From the NCBI GenBank assembly GCA_028287235.1, contig JAQBQB010000026.1:310001-374000 (forward strand): a DNA stretch of 64,000 nt. The letters are read 5' to 3'. The DNA comes from Gemmatimonadota bacterium (lineage in GTDB: Bacteria; Gemmatimonadota; Gemmatimonadetes; Gemmatimonadales; Gemmatimonadaceae). The position numbers and the translations under genes are program-made. Positions 35,530 to 43,133 of the stretch are shown here, piece by piece (position 1 is the stretch's first letter; the number at the start of each line of letters is the position of its first letter). The notes under the pieces are model-generated. The model searched no databases. It saw only the letters and a list, made by a program, of their open reading frames with translations, and was not told the origin of the DNA.

Positions 35530-35575
35530 TCGGGAGTCCACGCTTTGATGGACTGTGAAAATCCCGTGGCTCCCA

Positions 35576-35603
35576 TTGACGCCCTTCCCCCGTTGGCTAC
35601 TTT
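35576..35603 (+). promoter_or_regulatory. promoter of the Met/Cys-rich leader
   Basis: TTGACG (35576-35581) and TACTTT (35598-35603) are separated by 16 nt, placing transcription start at about 35610-35611, the first base of the leader ATG. No Shine-Dalgarno lies before that ATG. The leader mRNA is therefore probably leaderless. A TATACA at 35603-35608 is an alternative -10 but gives a 21-nt spacer. Confidence 0.55.
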
Positions 35604-35610
35604 ATACACT

Positions 35611-35700
35611 ATGACCTCCGCCCAAAACATGTGTCGCTGTTACATGTGTACGTGTCTCATGTGCCAACCGGCTACTGAGGCTCAGGGCGTTCGCATCTAG
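35611..35700 (+). CDS. 29-residue Met/Cys-rich leader peptide (putative attenuator peptide)
   Basis: Translates to 29 residues with three Met and five Cys in residues 7-18 (MCRCYMCTCLMC), two and a half copies of an M-C-x-C-x unit at 15-nt period (ATG TGT nnn TGT nnn). Four of five Cys codons are TGT although the region is very GC-rich. The stop is TAG at 35698. It starts at the predicted transcription start and is followed 22 nt later by a strong terminator, then by a ligase and a sulfonate/sulfone-type monooxygenase. Cys-rich leader peptides control sulfur genes in actinobacteria; here the same logic is inferred. An alternative is a tiny metal-binding peptide or a modified-peptide precursor. 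Confidence 0.68.
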   Translation: MTSAQNMCRCYMCTCLMCQPATEAQGVRI

Positions 35701-35722
35701 CGGCTCACCAGCACGCGACTCG

Positions 35723-35757
35723 CGCCCCGATCCTCCCTCAGGATCGGGGCGTTTTTG
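35723..35757 (+). terminator. intrinsic terminator/attenuator between leader peptide and ATP-grasp gene
   Basis: cgccccgatcc (35723-35733) pairs perfectly over 11 bp with ggatcggggcg (35741-35751), loop tccctca, then tttttgtt. An alternative pairing exists: ctgagg (35675-35680) with cctcag (35736-35741), enclosing gggcgt (35685-35690) with gcgccc (35722-35727, one G-U). It would remove the left arm and the first base of the right arm. A ribosome reaching the leader stop would cover 35685-35690; one stalled on early Cys codons would not. Confidence 0.85.
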
Positions 35758-35835
35758 TTAGAGCGAAGGATTGCCCGCCCCGATCCGAGTGACGAAGCGC
35801 AGAGTCGACGTTTGTCGACCTTCACCCGGATTGTC

Positions 35836-36861
35836 ATGCAACCGATCGCCATCTACCACGAGCACCCCGACTGGTTCAAGCCGCTCTTCGCGGAGTTGGA
35901 CCGGCGCGGGCTGCCCTACGTCAAGCTCGACGCCGCGGCGCACGTGTTCGATCCCTCGGAAGACGACGTGCCGTACTCCCTCGTCGTGAACCGCGCGAGC
36001 CCGTCCGCCTATCTGCGCGGACACCGGCAGTCGACCTTCCACACGCTGCACTGGCTGCGGCACCTCGACCGCATCGGCATTCCGGTCGTCAACGGTTCCC
36101 AAGTTTACTCATACGAGCTCTCGAAGGCCTCGCAGCTCGACCTGCTCGAGGAGCTCGGCTTCCCGTATCCGGCGTCGCGCGCGATCAACCATCCGTCGCT
36201 CGCCGCTCAGGCGGCAAAGGACCTGCGCTACCCGGTGCTGGTGAAGGCGAACATCGGCGGCAGCGGCGCGGGAATCGTGCGGTACGATTCCGAAGCGGCG
36301 CTCACCGGCGCGATCGCGCGCGACGAAGTGGAGCTGGGTGTCGACGGTGTGGCGCTCGTGCAGGAGTCCGCACCGCTGCGCGACGGACACATCGTTCGGG
36401 TCGAGACGCTGGGCGGAAATTACCTCTACGCGATCAAGGTCTATCCCGCGGTCGGCTCGTTCGACCTCTGTCCGGCCGACGCCTGCCAGACGACGAACGG
36501 CGTGGAGCTCGTGCGCGGCGCCTGCGCGATCGACGCGCCGAAGACCGGCCTGCGTGTGGAAGGCTTCACGCCGCCGAAGGAGATCATCGAGCAGGTCGAA
36601 GCGATCTCGCGCCGCTCCGGACTCGACATCGGCGGCATCGAGTACCTCGTCGACGACCGCGACGGCAAGCACTACTTCTACGACATCAACGCGCTGTCGA
36701 ACTTCGTGGCCGACGCGCCCAATGTGGTCGGGTTCGACCCATGGGTGAATTTCGTCGACTACATCGAGAAGCGAGTGGCGCGAGGCGAGAAGCGAGGCAC
36801 AGCCTCGACCTCGGGCACGGCTGCCAACTCCTCTCTCTCCTCGCAGCACTCCCTCCCATGA
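35836..36861 (+). CDS. RimK-like ATP-grasp ligase
   Basis: 341 residues from ATG at 35836; an upstream in-frame ATG lies within the terminator T-tract region and is rejected. YPVLVKANIGGSGAGIVRYDS is the ATP-grasp glycine-rich loop with its Lys; VALVQESAPLRDGHIVRVETL and DIGGIEYLVDDRDGKHYFYDINALSNF supply the ATP- and Mg-binding acidic residues and Asn. The N-terminal pre-ATP-grasp domain begins IAIYHEHPDWFKPL. It should join a carboxylate to an amine or thiol, as in RimK or glutathione synthetase. The start overlaps into the monooxygenase gene (ATGA), and expression is probably gated by the upstream attenuator. Confidence 0.85.
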   Translation: MQPIAIYHEHPDWFKPLFAELDRRGLPYVKLDAAAHVFDPSEDDVPYSLVVNRASPSAYLRGHRQSTFHTLHWLRHLDRIGIPVVNGSQVYSYELSKASQLDLLEELGFPYPASRAINHPSLAAQAAKDLRYPVLVKANIGGSGAGIVRYDSEAALTGAIARDEVELGVDGVALVQESAPLRDGHIVRVETLGGNYLYAIKVYPAVGSFDLCPADACQTTNGVELVRGACAIDAPKTGLRVEGFTPPKEIIEQVEAISRRSGLDIGGIEYLVDDRDGKHYFYDINALSNFVADAPNVVGFDPWVNFVDYIEKRVARGEKRGTASTSGTAANSSLSSQHSLP

Positions 36862-37910
36862 GATACGGCTACTGGATGCCCGTCTTCGGCGGATGGCTGC
36901 GCAACGTGGAAGACGAAGGGATGGCGGCGTCGTGGGACTACGTGAAGCGTCTCGCGCAACGCAGTGAAGAGATCGGCTACGACCTCACGCTGGTCGCGGA
37001 GCTGCTGCTCAACGACATCAAGGGCATCGAAGCGCCGTCGCTCGACGCGTGGTCCACGGCCGCGGCGCTCGCGGCGGTGACGGAGCGCCTGGAGTTGATG
37101 GTGGCCGTGCGTCCGTCGTTCCACCCGCCGGCAATTCTCGCGAAGCAGGCGGCGAACATCGATCGCATCTCGAACGGGCGTCTCTCGCTCAACGTCGTCT
37201 CGGCGTGGTGGAAGGACGAGGCGCGCCGCTACGGCGCGGCCTTCGACGAGCACGACGATCGCTACGGCCGCACGAAGGAGTGGCTCGACGTGGTGGACGG
37301 CGCCTGGAGCAACCCCACGTTCAGCTACCACGGCAAGTACTACAACAACGACGACATCGTGCTCGAGCCAAAGCCGGTGTCGCGCGCCGGCCGCCGTCGT
37401 CCCACGATCTACGCCGGCGGTGAATCGGACACGGCGAAGTCGTTGATCGCGCGCCAGTGCGACGCGTACGTCATGCACGGCGATCCGGCCGAGCGTATCG
37501 CGCCCAAGATCGCCGACATGCGCCAGCGCCGCGAGCAGGCCTCGGAAGCGCTCGGCGTCGATCTACCGCCGATGACTTTCGGCGTCGCCGCGTACAGCAT
37601 CGTTCGCGATACGGAACGCGAGGTGAAAGCGGAGATCGAGCGCATCACCAACGTGACGGAAGGTTCGCCGGGCTACGGGAACTACCGCGATTGGATCGCC
37701 AACACGAAGCTCGAGCAGCAGGTGAGCTTGCAGGACTACTCGGTGTCGAACCGCGGTCTGCGCGCCGGCCTCGTCGGCACGCCGGACCAGGTCGCGGAGC
37801 GCGTCGCGGAGTTCTCGGCGGCGGGCGTGGACCTGCTGCTGCTGCAGTGCAGCCCGCAACTCGAGGAGATGGAACGGTTCGCCGAGAACGTGATTGCGGC
37901 GAGAGTGTAG
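36858..37910 (+). CDS. LLM-class flavin-dependent monooxygenase (SsuD/SfnG-like)
   Basis: 350 residues from ATG at 36858. The TIM-barrel luciferase-like fold is clear: RYGYWMPVFGGWLRN, EEIGYDLTLVAELLLNDI, RLELMVAVRPSFHPPAILAK and RISNGRLSLNVVSAWWKDEARRYG, the last two characteristic of FMNH2-dependent alkanesulfonate (SsuD) and dimethylsulfone (SfnG) monooxygenases. YNNDDIVLEPKPVSRAGRRRPTIYAGGES binds the flavin phosphate. Such enzymes release sulfite from organosulfur compounds during sulfur starvation and need a separate flavin reductase, not seen nearby. Coupled to the ATP-grasp gene. Confidence 0.88.
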   Translation: MRYGYWMPVFGGWLRNVEDEGMAASWDYVKRLAQRSEEIGYDLTLVAELLLNDIKGIEAPSLDAWSTAAALAAVTERLELMVAVRPSFHPPAILAKQAANIDRISNGRLSLNVVSAWWKDEARRYGAAFDEHDDRYGRTKEWLDVVDGAWSNPTFSYHGKYYNNDDIVLEPKPVSRAGRRRPTIYAGGESDTAKSLIARQCDAYVMHGDPAERIAPKIADMRQRREQASEALGVDLPPMTFGVAAYSIVRDTEREVKAEIERITNVTEGSPGYGNYRDWIANTKLEQQVSLQDYSVSNRGLRAGLVGTPDQVAERVAEFSAAGVDLLLLQCSPQLEEMERFAENVIAARV

Positions 37911-37930
37911 CGCCGACAGCTGAGGCGAGT

Positions 37931-37986
37931 GGTGTGTCGAGGGATCTCCATGCATCACGGAGGTCCCTCGCTGCGCTCAGGACACC
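37931..37986. repeat. REP-like inverted repeat, copy 2
   Basis: gagggatctcc (37939-37949) pairs with ggaggtccctc (37959-37969), one G-U, loop of 9 nt; ggtgt and acacc (37931-37935, 37982-37986) form outer arms. The minus strand reads cctgagcgcagcgaggg, related to copy 1 at 28661-28696. It sits between convergent genes. Confidence 0.65.
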
Positions 37987-37998
37987 AAGCTGCTCAGA

Positions 37999-38157
37999 TC
38001 ACTCGTAGTTCTGCGCGACGCGATAGGCGACGTACATCCCGACGCCGCTGCCCACCATGCTCAGCACGAATCCGGTCATGAAACCAACGAGCGCGCCGAG
38101 ATACCAGCCGGCGTAGCCGCCGATCGTCGCGCCGATGAAGGCGAGGAGTTTCCGCAT
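37999..38157 (-). CDS. small membrane protein, 52 residues
   Basis: The ATG at 38157 gives KLLAFIGATIGGYAGWYLGA then LVGFMTGFVLSMVGSGVGMYVAYRVAQNYE: two hydrophobic segments packed with small residues (GxxxG spacing), like glycine-zipper proteins. A longer in-frame start exists but adds an Arg-rich stretch unlike a protein N-terminus. Small membrane proteins of this kind are often overlooked; function unknown. Confidence 0.7.
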   Translation of the reverse strand: MRKLLAFIGATIGGYAGWYLGALVGFMTGFVLSMVGSGVGMYVAYRVAQNYE

Positions 38158-38255
38158 ACCAATGCGACGATGCGCTCGTGCCGAGGGTAACCCGCGCGTG
38201 CGCGGCGAGTTGTGGGAATGTGTAACCCGCTGGCGAGCTGGCGCGTAGTCAGGGC

Positions 38256-39509
38256 ATGGTGAACCCCATCCTGACCACGTCGCTGTCCGTCGGCTTCGAG
38301 ACGCTGCGCTCCAATCCACTCCGCACCATCCTGTCGACGCTCGGCATCGTGATCGGCGTCGCCGCGCTCGTTTCGGTTCTCTCAGTCGGCGACGGCATGG
38401 AGCGCCTGGCGCGCGAGCAGATCGGGCGCACGACCGATTTGCAGCGCATCTCGGTGTCGCCCCGGCTGACTCGGATCGTGGACGAAACGCCGTTCCCCGT
38501 GCCGAATCCGCCCAAGTTCACGCTCGTCGAGGCGAGCTCGCTCCGCGCGCTCGTGGGCGATTCCGGCGTCGTGAACATGGTCGTCAACGGTGCGGCACTC
38601 GTCGCCACGGCGAAGGACACGACGTCGCACGGGGCGCAGATCGTCGGACTGCTCGCGCGCGACGCGAACGGAATGCCCGACTCCGCGCTCCTCGCCGGCC
38701 GGGTGTTCACCGACGCCGAGGGGGCGAGCGGCGCGCCGGTCGTCGTGATCTCGTACAAGCTGGCGACCGACGTGGCACACGGGCGACAGCCGCGCGACCT
38801 CGTCGGCGACACGCTGCTCTTTCAGGGGCAGCCGCGCGCGGTGATCGGGGTGCTCAAGGCCGTAGAGAATGACCGCGCGAGGCGCGCGATCATGCCGGTG
38901 GGCGCGCTGGCCGGCGCCACGATCTCCGGCCAGTTCGAGCGGCCCGCCCAACTCCTCGTGACCGCGAAGTCGGTCGAAGGCGTCGCCACGACGCGCGCCA
39001 CGATCGAGCGGTGGACGGCGCGCGAGTTTGGCCCGTCGTGGAAGGATCGCGTGAACGTGGTGTCGGACGAGTCGCGTTTGGCGCAGGTGCAGAAGGCGTT
39101 GTTGCTCTTCAAGCTGTTCATGGGCGCGCTGATGAGCATTTCGCTCGTCGTCGGCGGCATCGGGATCATGAACGTGCTGCTCAGCTCCGTCATCGAGCGC
39201 ACGCGCGAGATCGGCATCCGCAAGGCGACGGGCGCGGCGCAGCGCCACATTCTCTGGCAGTTTCTCTGCGAGTCGGTGGCGATCACCGGCGTGGGCAGCA
39301 TGATCGGGCTGGTGCTCGGCGTGGCCGCGGCGTTCGCGGTAACGGCGATCATGCGGCACGTGGCGAACGCGCCGATTCAGGCGTGGCTGTCGGTGAGCAC
39401 GGTGGTGGTGGCGATCGGCGCGTCGGTCGTCATCGGCCTCACGTTCGGCCTGTATCCGGCGATGCGGGCGGCGAGACTATCGCCGATCGACGCGATTCAC
39501 CACGAATGA
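38256..39509 (+). CDS. MacB-like ABC transporter permease (FtsX fold)
   Basis: 417 residues. TM1 is TILSTLGIVIGVAALVSVLSV, followed by a MacB periplasmic core domain (about 45-280) and three C-terminal helices of the FtsX domain: SISLVVGGIGIMNVLLSSVIERTREIGIRKATGA, AITGVGSMIGLVLGVAAAFA and VIGLTFGLYPAMRAARLSPIDAI. In MacB-type systems the permease transmits force to the periplasm rather than moving cargo through the membrane. No ATPase gene is adjacent; the partner is encoded elsewhere. Confidence 0.92.
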   Translation: MVNPILTTSLSVGFETLRSNPLRTILSTLGIVIGVAALVSVLSVGDGMERLAREQIGRTTDLQRISVSPRLTRIVDETPFPVPNPPKFTLVEASSLRALVGDSGVVNMVVNGAALVATAKDTTSHGAQIVGLLARDANGMPDSALLAGRVFTDAEGASGAPVVVISYKLATDVAHGRQPRDLVGDTLLFQGQPRAVIGVLKAVENDRARRAIMPVGALAGATISGQFERPAQLLVTAKSVEGVATTRATIERWTAREFGPSWKDRVNVVSDESRLAQVQKALLLFKLFMGALMSISLVVGGIGIMNVLLSSVIERTREIGIRKATGAAQRHILWQFLCESVAITGVGSMIGLVLGVAAAFAVTAIMRHVANAPIQAWLSVSTVVVAIGASVVIGLTFGLYPAMRAARLSPIDAIHHE

Positions 39510-39586
39510 CGGCGTCATGAGGCGAGCGACGCCGACGCGCCGTGGTGGACGGGCGTCGTCGTCGCGCTCATACTCTCTATCGCGAG

Positions 39587-39928
39587 CTACTTGCGGATGA
39601 CGCTGACCTTTCCCGCTTTGCCTTTCGAGGGGCGAATCACGATGTCGATGTCGCGGCCGAGGCGGGCCAGCATGCGCAGGAGGCGCTCGGTCGAGAAACC
39701 GCGCAGCTTTCCCGTCACGACGAGAGAGATCTGCGACGGCGCATCGCGCATGATGTACGCGGCTTCGGTCTGCGTCAGATTCTGATCCTCGAGGATGCTC
39801 GCGATTTCCTTGGCGAGGATGGCCTTCGGGATGACAGATTCTGCGCTCGCCCGTTTCGGGCTGGTCTTCGATTTAGCTCGTGCCACGGGTCCGTTGGGAA
39901 AAGTGGAATTGAAGGTGTTCACAGACAT
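39587..39928 (-). CDS. XRE-family HTH protein (HigA-like antitoxin type)
   Basis: 113 residues. A charged N-terminus (about 1-30) is followed by an HTH: LAKEIASILEDQNLTQTEAAYIMRDAPSQISLVVTGKLRGFSTERLLRMLARLGRDIDIVI, a layout shared with HigA-type antitoxins of the phage-Gp49-like toxin systems. No toxin gene of that family is seen next to it; the minus-strand frame abutting its start has no recognisable toxin motif. It may be an orphan antitoxin or a plain regulator. Confidence 0.8.
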   Translation of the reverse strand: MSVNTFNSTFPNGPVARAKSKTSPKRASAESVIPKAILAKEIASILEDQNLTQTEAAYIMRDAPSQISLVVTGKLRGFSTERLLRMLARLGRDIDIVIRPSKGKAGKVSVIRK

Positions 39929-40140
39929 TAGAGCGCTTTAATCTTACCATGCCCGGCAATTCGCGAAAGGGCAAGAATGCAGATTGTCGCATTAGATGCC
40001 ACCTCGGTATACCACCGGTTTCCCTGCTTATTGTGTCCAATTAGTAAGCATGTCAGCGAATTCTGCGCTGTAGGGGTATTACGAAGTATGAGTATCAATC
40101 GCTGCATGGCGAGCATACGAATTCCTTTACGCGGCGCCAG

Positions 40141-41862
40141 ATGACCGACTTCGCCGACCATCTCCAGGAAGCGCTGGGGGCCAACTATCAGCTCGATCGC
40201 GAGCTGACGGGCGGCGGGATGAGTCGCGTCTTCGTCGCCACCGATCGCCTGCTCGGGCGCAAGGTCGTGGTCAAGGTGCTGCCGCCCGAGCTGGCGGCGG
40301 GCGTCAACCGCGACCGGTTCCGCCGCGAGATCCAGGTCGCGGCGCAGCTGCAGCACCCGCACATCGTCCCGCTCCTCTCGGCCGGCGAACAGGGCGACCT
40401 GCTCTGGTACATCATGCCGTACATCGAGGGCGAGTCGCTACGCGCCGCGCTCGAGCGGAAGAAGCACTTCAGCGCCCGGGAGGTCATGCGCATTCTGCAT
40501 GACATCGTCGATGCGCTGGCCTTCGCCCACGAGCGCGGGGTCGTCCATCGAGACATCAAGCCGGCGAACATCCTCACGCAAGGTGCGCACGCGCTGGTCA
40601 CGGACTTCGGCGTGGCCAAGGCGCTGAGCGCGGCCATGCCGATGACGGGACTCACATCGGCCGGCATCGCCATCGGCACGCCGGCATATATGGCGCCCGA
40701 ACAGTTGGCGGGCGACGCCGCGGCCGACCACCGCATCGACATCTACGCCGTGGGGCTTCTGGCGTACGAGCTCGTGACCGGCGTGTCGCCTTTCACGGGC
40801 CCGTCGCCGCGCGAGACACTTGCCGCGCAGCTGACACGCGATCCCAAGCCGCTGCACGAGCTGTCGGGGGAGATTCCGCGCTCGCTGTCGACGTTGATCA
40901 TGCGGTGCCTGTCCAAAGACCCCGCCGGACGTCCCCAACGCGCAGAGGACATTCTCCTCGAGCTCGACTCCATGACGATGCCGCTCGGCGTGACACCGCG
41001 AGGCGGCGGCATCAGCGCCCCACGGCAGCAGCGTCGATGGACGGGAGTGGCCGCCGTGGCCATCCTCTTCGTCGTCCTGGCGGGCGTTGGCTACGCCGTA
41101 GTGCGCCAGCGGCCGGCGGCCAGCCTCGGCACGGTGCCCATCGTCACGCCGGTGGTCGTCAGGCCGCCGGCCGTTCCATCGCCGGCCGCGATGGATACGA
41201 TGGTGAAGCTCGCGATCGCCGCGAGCGGCGTTGCGCAAGAGAAGGCGAAACCGCTCATCACGCATGACGACTCGGTGCGCATCGCCGCGGCCGTTCAGAA
41301 GAAGATGGAGGCGTCGAGACTCCGCGATTCGGTGGCCAAGGCGAAGCTCGCCGAGCAAACGCAGCGCAAGATGATGGACTCGGTCATCGCCGCGAACTCC
41401 GGGACGGCCGGCGCGGCGGCGAGCGCGCCGCGCCGGCTCATGATCGCCGAGCCCGCCGAGGTGCGCGGCTGGCCGGAGGCTGGACTGGTGGGGCGCGCCG
41501 TGTCGGACAGTCTCCGTCGCATGCTTCGCACGCGCCGGCAGTTCGCGGTGGTCGACCTGGACTCCGTGCGCGGCGCGCTCTCGCGCACGCGCGACATGAG
41601 CGAGCTGTCAAAGGCGTTGAATGCCGATCTGCTGGTGACCATCCGGTTCAGCGCGCTGCCCCACGACTCCGGGATGATCACACTGCAGGCCTACGATCTG
41701 ACGGCGGCCAACGCGTACCGCCAGCGCGGCGCGACGAGCAAGCCGGTCGCCAGAAACGAGGTGCTCGCGAACCTCGACGCTCTGCTGCTGTCGACGGTGA
41801 CCTATCTCGACGAGATGGTTCGCGGACCGAGACGGCCACCGCCGCCACCGCCGCCGATCTAA
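40141..41862 (+). CDS. membrane serine/threonine protein kinase with FlgO-like C-terminal domain
   Basis: 573 residues. Hanks motifs: LTGGGMSRVF (G-loop), VVVKVLPPEL (Lys), VVHRDIKPANIL, VTDFGVAKAL, GTPAYMAPEQ. The kinase domain ends near 280. A single membrane helix follows (VAAVAILFVVLAGVGYAVV, about 302-320), then a Pro/Ala-Lys linker with charged helices. The last 140 residues (RRLMIAEPAEVRGWPEAGLV onward, then LSKALNADLLVTIRFSALP) look like the FlgO/TolB-N-type domain often fused to such kinases. A proline run ends the protein. It probably senses an envelope signal and phosphorylates cytoplasmic proteins. No clear RBS. Confidence 0.93.
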   Translation: MTDFADHLQEALGANYQLDRELTGGGMSRVFVATDRLLGRKVVVKVLPPELAAGVNRDRFRREIQVAAQLQHPHIVPLLSAGEQGDLLWYIMPYIEGESLRAALERKKHFSAREVMRILHDIVDALAFAHERGVVHRDIKPANILTQGAHALVTDFGVAKALSAAMPMTGLTSAGIAIGTPAYMAPEQLAGDAAADHRIDIYAVGLLAYELVTGVSPFTGPSPRETLAAQLTRDPKPLHELSGEIPRSLSTLIMRCLSKDPAGRPQRAEDILLELDSMTMPLGVTPRGGGISAPRQQRRWTGVAAVAILFVVLAGVGYAVVRQRPAASLGTVPIVTPVVVRPPAVPSPAAMDTMVKLAIAASGVAQEKAKPLITHDDSVRIAAAVQKKMEASRLRDSVAKAKLAEQTQRKMMDSVIAANSGTAGAAASAPRRLMIAEPAEVRGWPEAGLVGRAVSDSLRRMLRTRRQFAVVDLDSVRGALSRTRDMSELSKALNADLLVTIRFSALPHDSGMITLQAYDLTAANAYRQRGATSKPVARNEVLANLDALLLSTVTYLDEMVRGPRRPPPPPPPI

Positions 41863-41934
41863 AGACTCAGATTTCACCGCTTGATCCGGTGCGCCACGCC
41901 CGGTGATCTTGCGGTGTCTCATACCGAGTTTCTC

Positions 41935-43128
41935 ATGCGTCTGGTTTCACTGACTGTCCTGTTCGCGCTCACCGCGACCGCCGGAGCGTGTGTCCGCGTC
42001 AACGTCGGCTCGCCGCGAGGAACGTCCGCCGCGATCACCGCTGGCGACCTCCAGACGCGCCTCACCGCCTTCGCCCACGACACCACGATGGGTCGCGAGG
42101 CGGGGACGATCTGGAACGAGCGCGCCACCGACTACGTCGCCGCGCAATTCCAGCGGCTCGGGCTGCAGCCGGCCGGCGAGAATGGCACCTACTTCCAGAC
42201 GGTCCCCAATATTCGGCCGCGCGACACCACCATGATCCGGGGTCTGGCGCGGAACGTCATCGCCGTCATTCCAGGGAGCGATCCGGCGCTGCGCGGTGAG
42301 TACGTCTCCATCACGGCGCACAACGACCACCTGGGCTTCACGCACCGCCCGGTCGATCACGATTCGCTGCGCGCCTTCAACGCGGTGATCCGCCCGCTCG
42401 GCGCCGACAGTCCGCCCCATGCGCCGTCGGCCGATGAAACCGCGCGCATTCGCGTGATTCTCGATAGCCTCCGCAAGGTTCACACGCCGCGCCTCGACTC
42501 CATCTACAACGGGGCCGACGACGACGGCAGCGGCACGGTGGCGCTCATCGAGCTCGCCGAAGCATTCATGAAGGGCGGCGCGAAGCCGCGCCGGTCGATC
42601 CTCTTCGTGTCGCACACCGGCGAAGAGAAAGGCCTGCGCGGATCGGCCTGGTACACCGACCACGCGACCGTGCCGATCGACTCGATCGTGGCCGAGATCG
42701 ACGTCGACATGATCGGGCGCGGGTCAGTGAGCGACATCAAGGCGGGCGGCCCGACCTACCTCGAGGTCGTCGGCTCGCGCCGACTCTCGAAGGAGTTCGG
42801 CGACTGGTTCGAGGCCGTGAACGCGAAAGAGCCGACGCCATTCGTATTCGATTACGAGTACGACGTGCCGGGACACCCCGAGCAGTACTACTGCCGCGCC
42901 GATCACTACAGCTACGCGCGCTACGGCATTCCGAGCATCTCGCTGTCACGCGGCGCGCATCGGGACTACCACCAGCTCACCGACGAGCCGCAGTACATCG
43001 ACTATCCGGACTACGCGCGCCTCACGCAGATGGTGTTCGACGGGGCACTGTACGTCGCGAACGCCGATCACCGTCCGCGGCTCGACGCACCGAAGCCCAC
43101 CGACCCGCACGTTCCCTGCAAGCAGTAG
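41935..43128 (+). CDS. M28-family zinc metallopeptidase lipoprotein
   Basis: 397 residues from ATG at 41935, which gives a signal ending in the TAGAC lipobox. Zinc and catalytic residues: VSITAHNDHLGF (His, Asp), YNGADDDGSGTVALIEL (bridging Asp), SHTGEEKGLRGS (catalytic Glu pair), VAEIDVDMIGR (Asp) and the late His in SRGAHRDYHQL. It is an aminopeptidase-type enzyme acting in the periplasm, possibly on short peptides. The next gene starts 5 nt after its stop. Confidence 0.93.
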   Translation: MRLVSLTVLFALTATAGACVRVNVGSPRGTSAAITAGDLQTRLTAFAHDTTMGREAGTIWNERATDYVAAQFQRLGLQPAGENGTYFQTVPNIRPRDTTMIRGLARNVIAVIPGSDPALRGEYVSITAHNDHLGFTHRPVDHDSLRAFNAVIRPLGADSPPHAPSADETARIRVILDSLRKVHTPRLDSIYNGADDDGSGTVALIELAEAFMKGGAKPRRSILFVSHTGEEKGLRGSAWYTDHATVPIDSIVAEIDVDMIGRGSVSDIKAGGPTYLEVVGSRRLSKEFGDWFEAVNAKEPTPFVFDYEYDVPGHPEQYYCRADHYSYARYGIPSISLSRGAHRDYHQLTDEPQYIDYPDYARLTQMVFDGALYVANADHRPRLDAPKPTDPHVPCKQ

Positions 43129-43133
43129 ATCGC

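Noticed and set aside
35611-35700. Leader peptide as a classical metallothionein or graspetide precursor
   Set aside because: Not excluded, but 29 residues with a terminator immediately after and sulfur-type enzymes downstream fit attenuation better; the ATP-grasp protein looks RimK-like rather than a known peptide-macrocyclising type.
39928-40362. Minus-strand frame abutting the HigA-like gene, as a toxin
   Set aside because: Most of it is antisense to the kinase gene and it has no RelE/HigB motif; at best the last 60 codons could be a decayed remnant.
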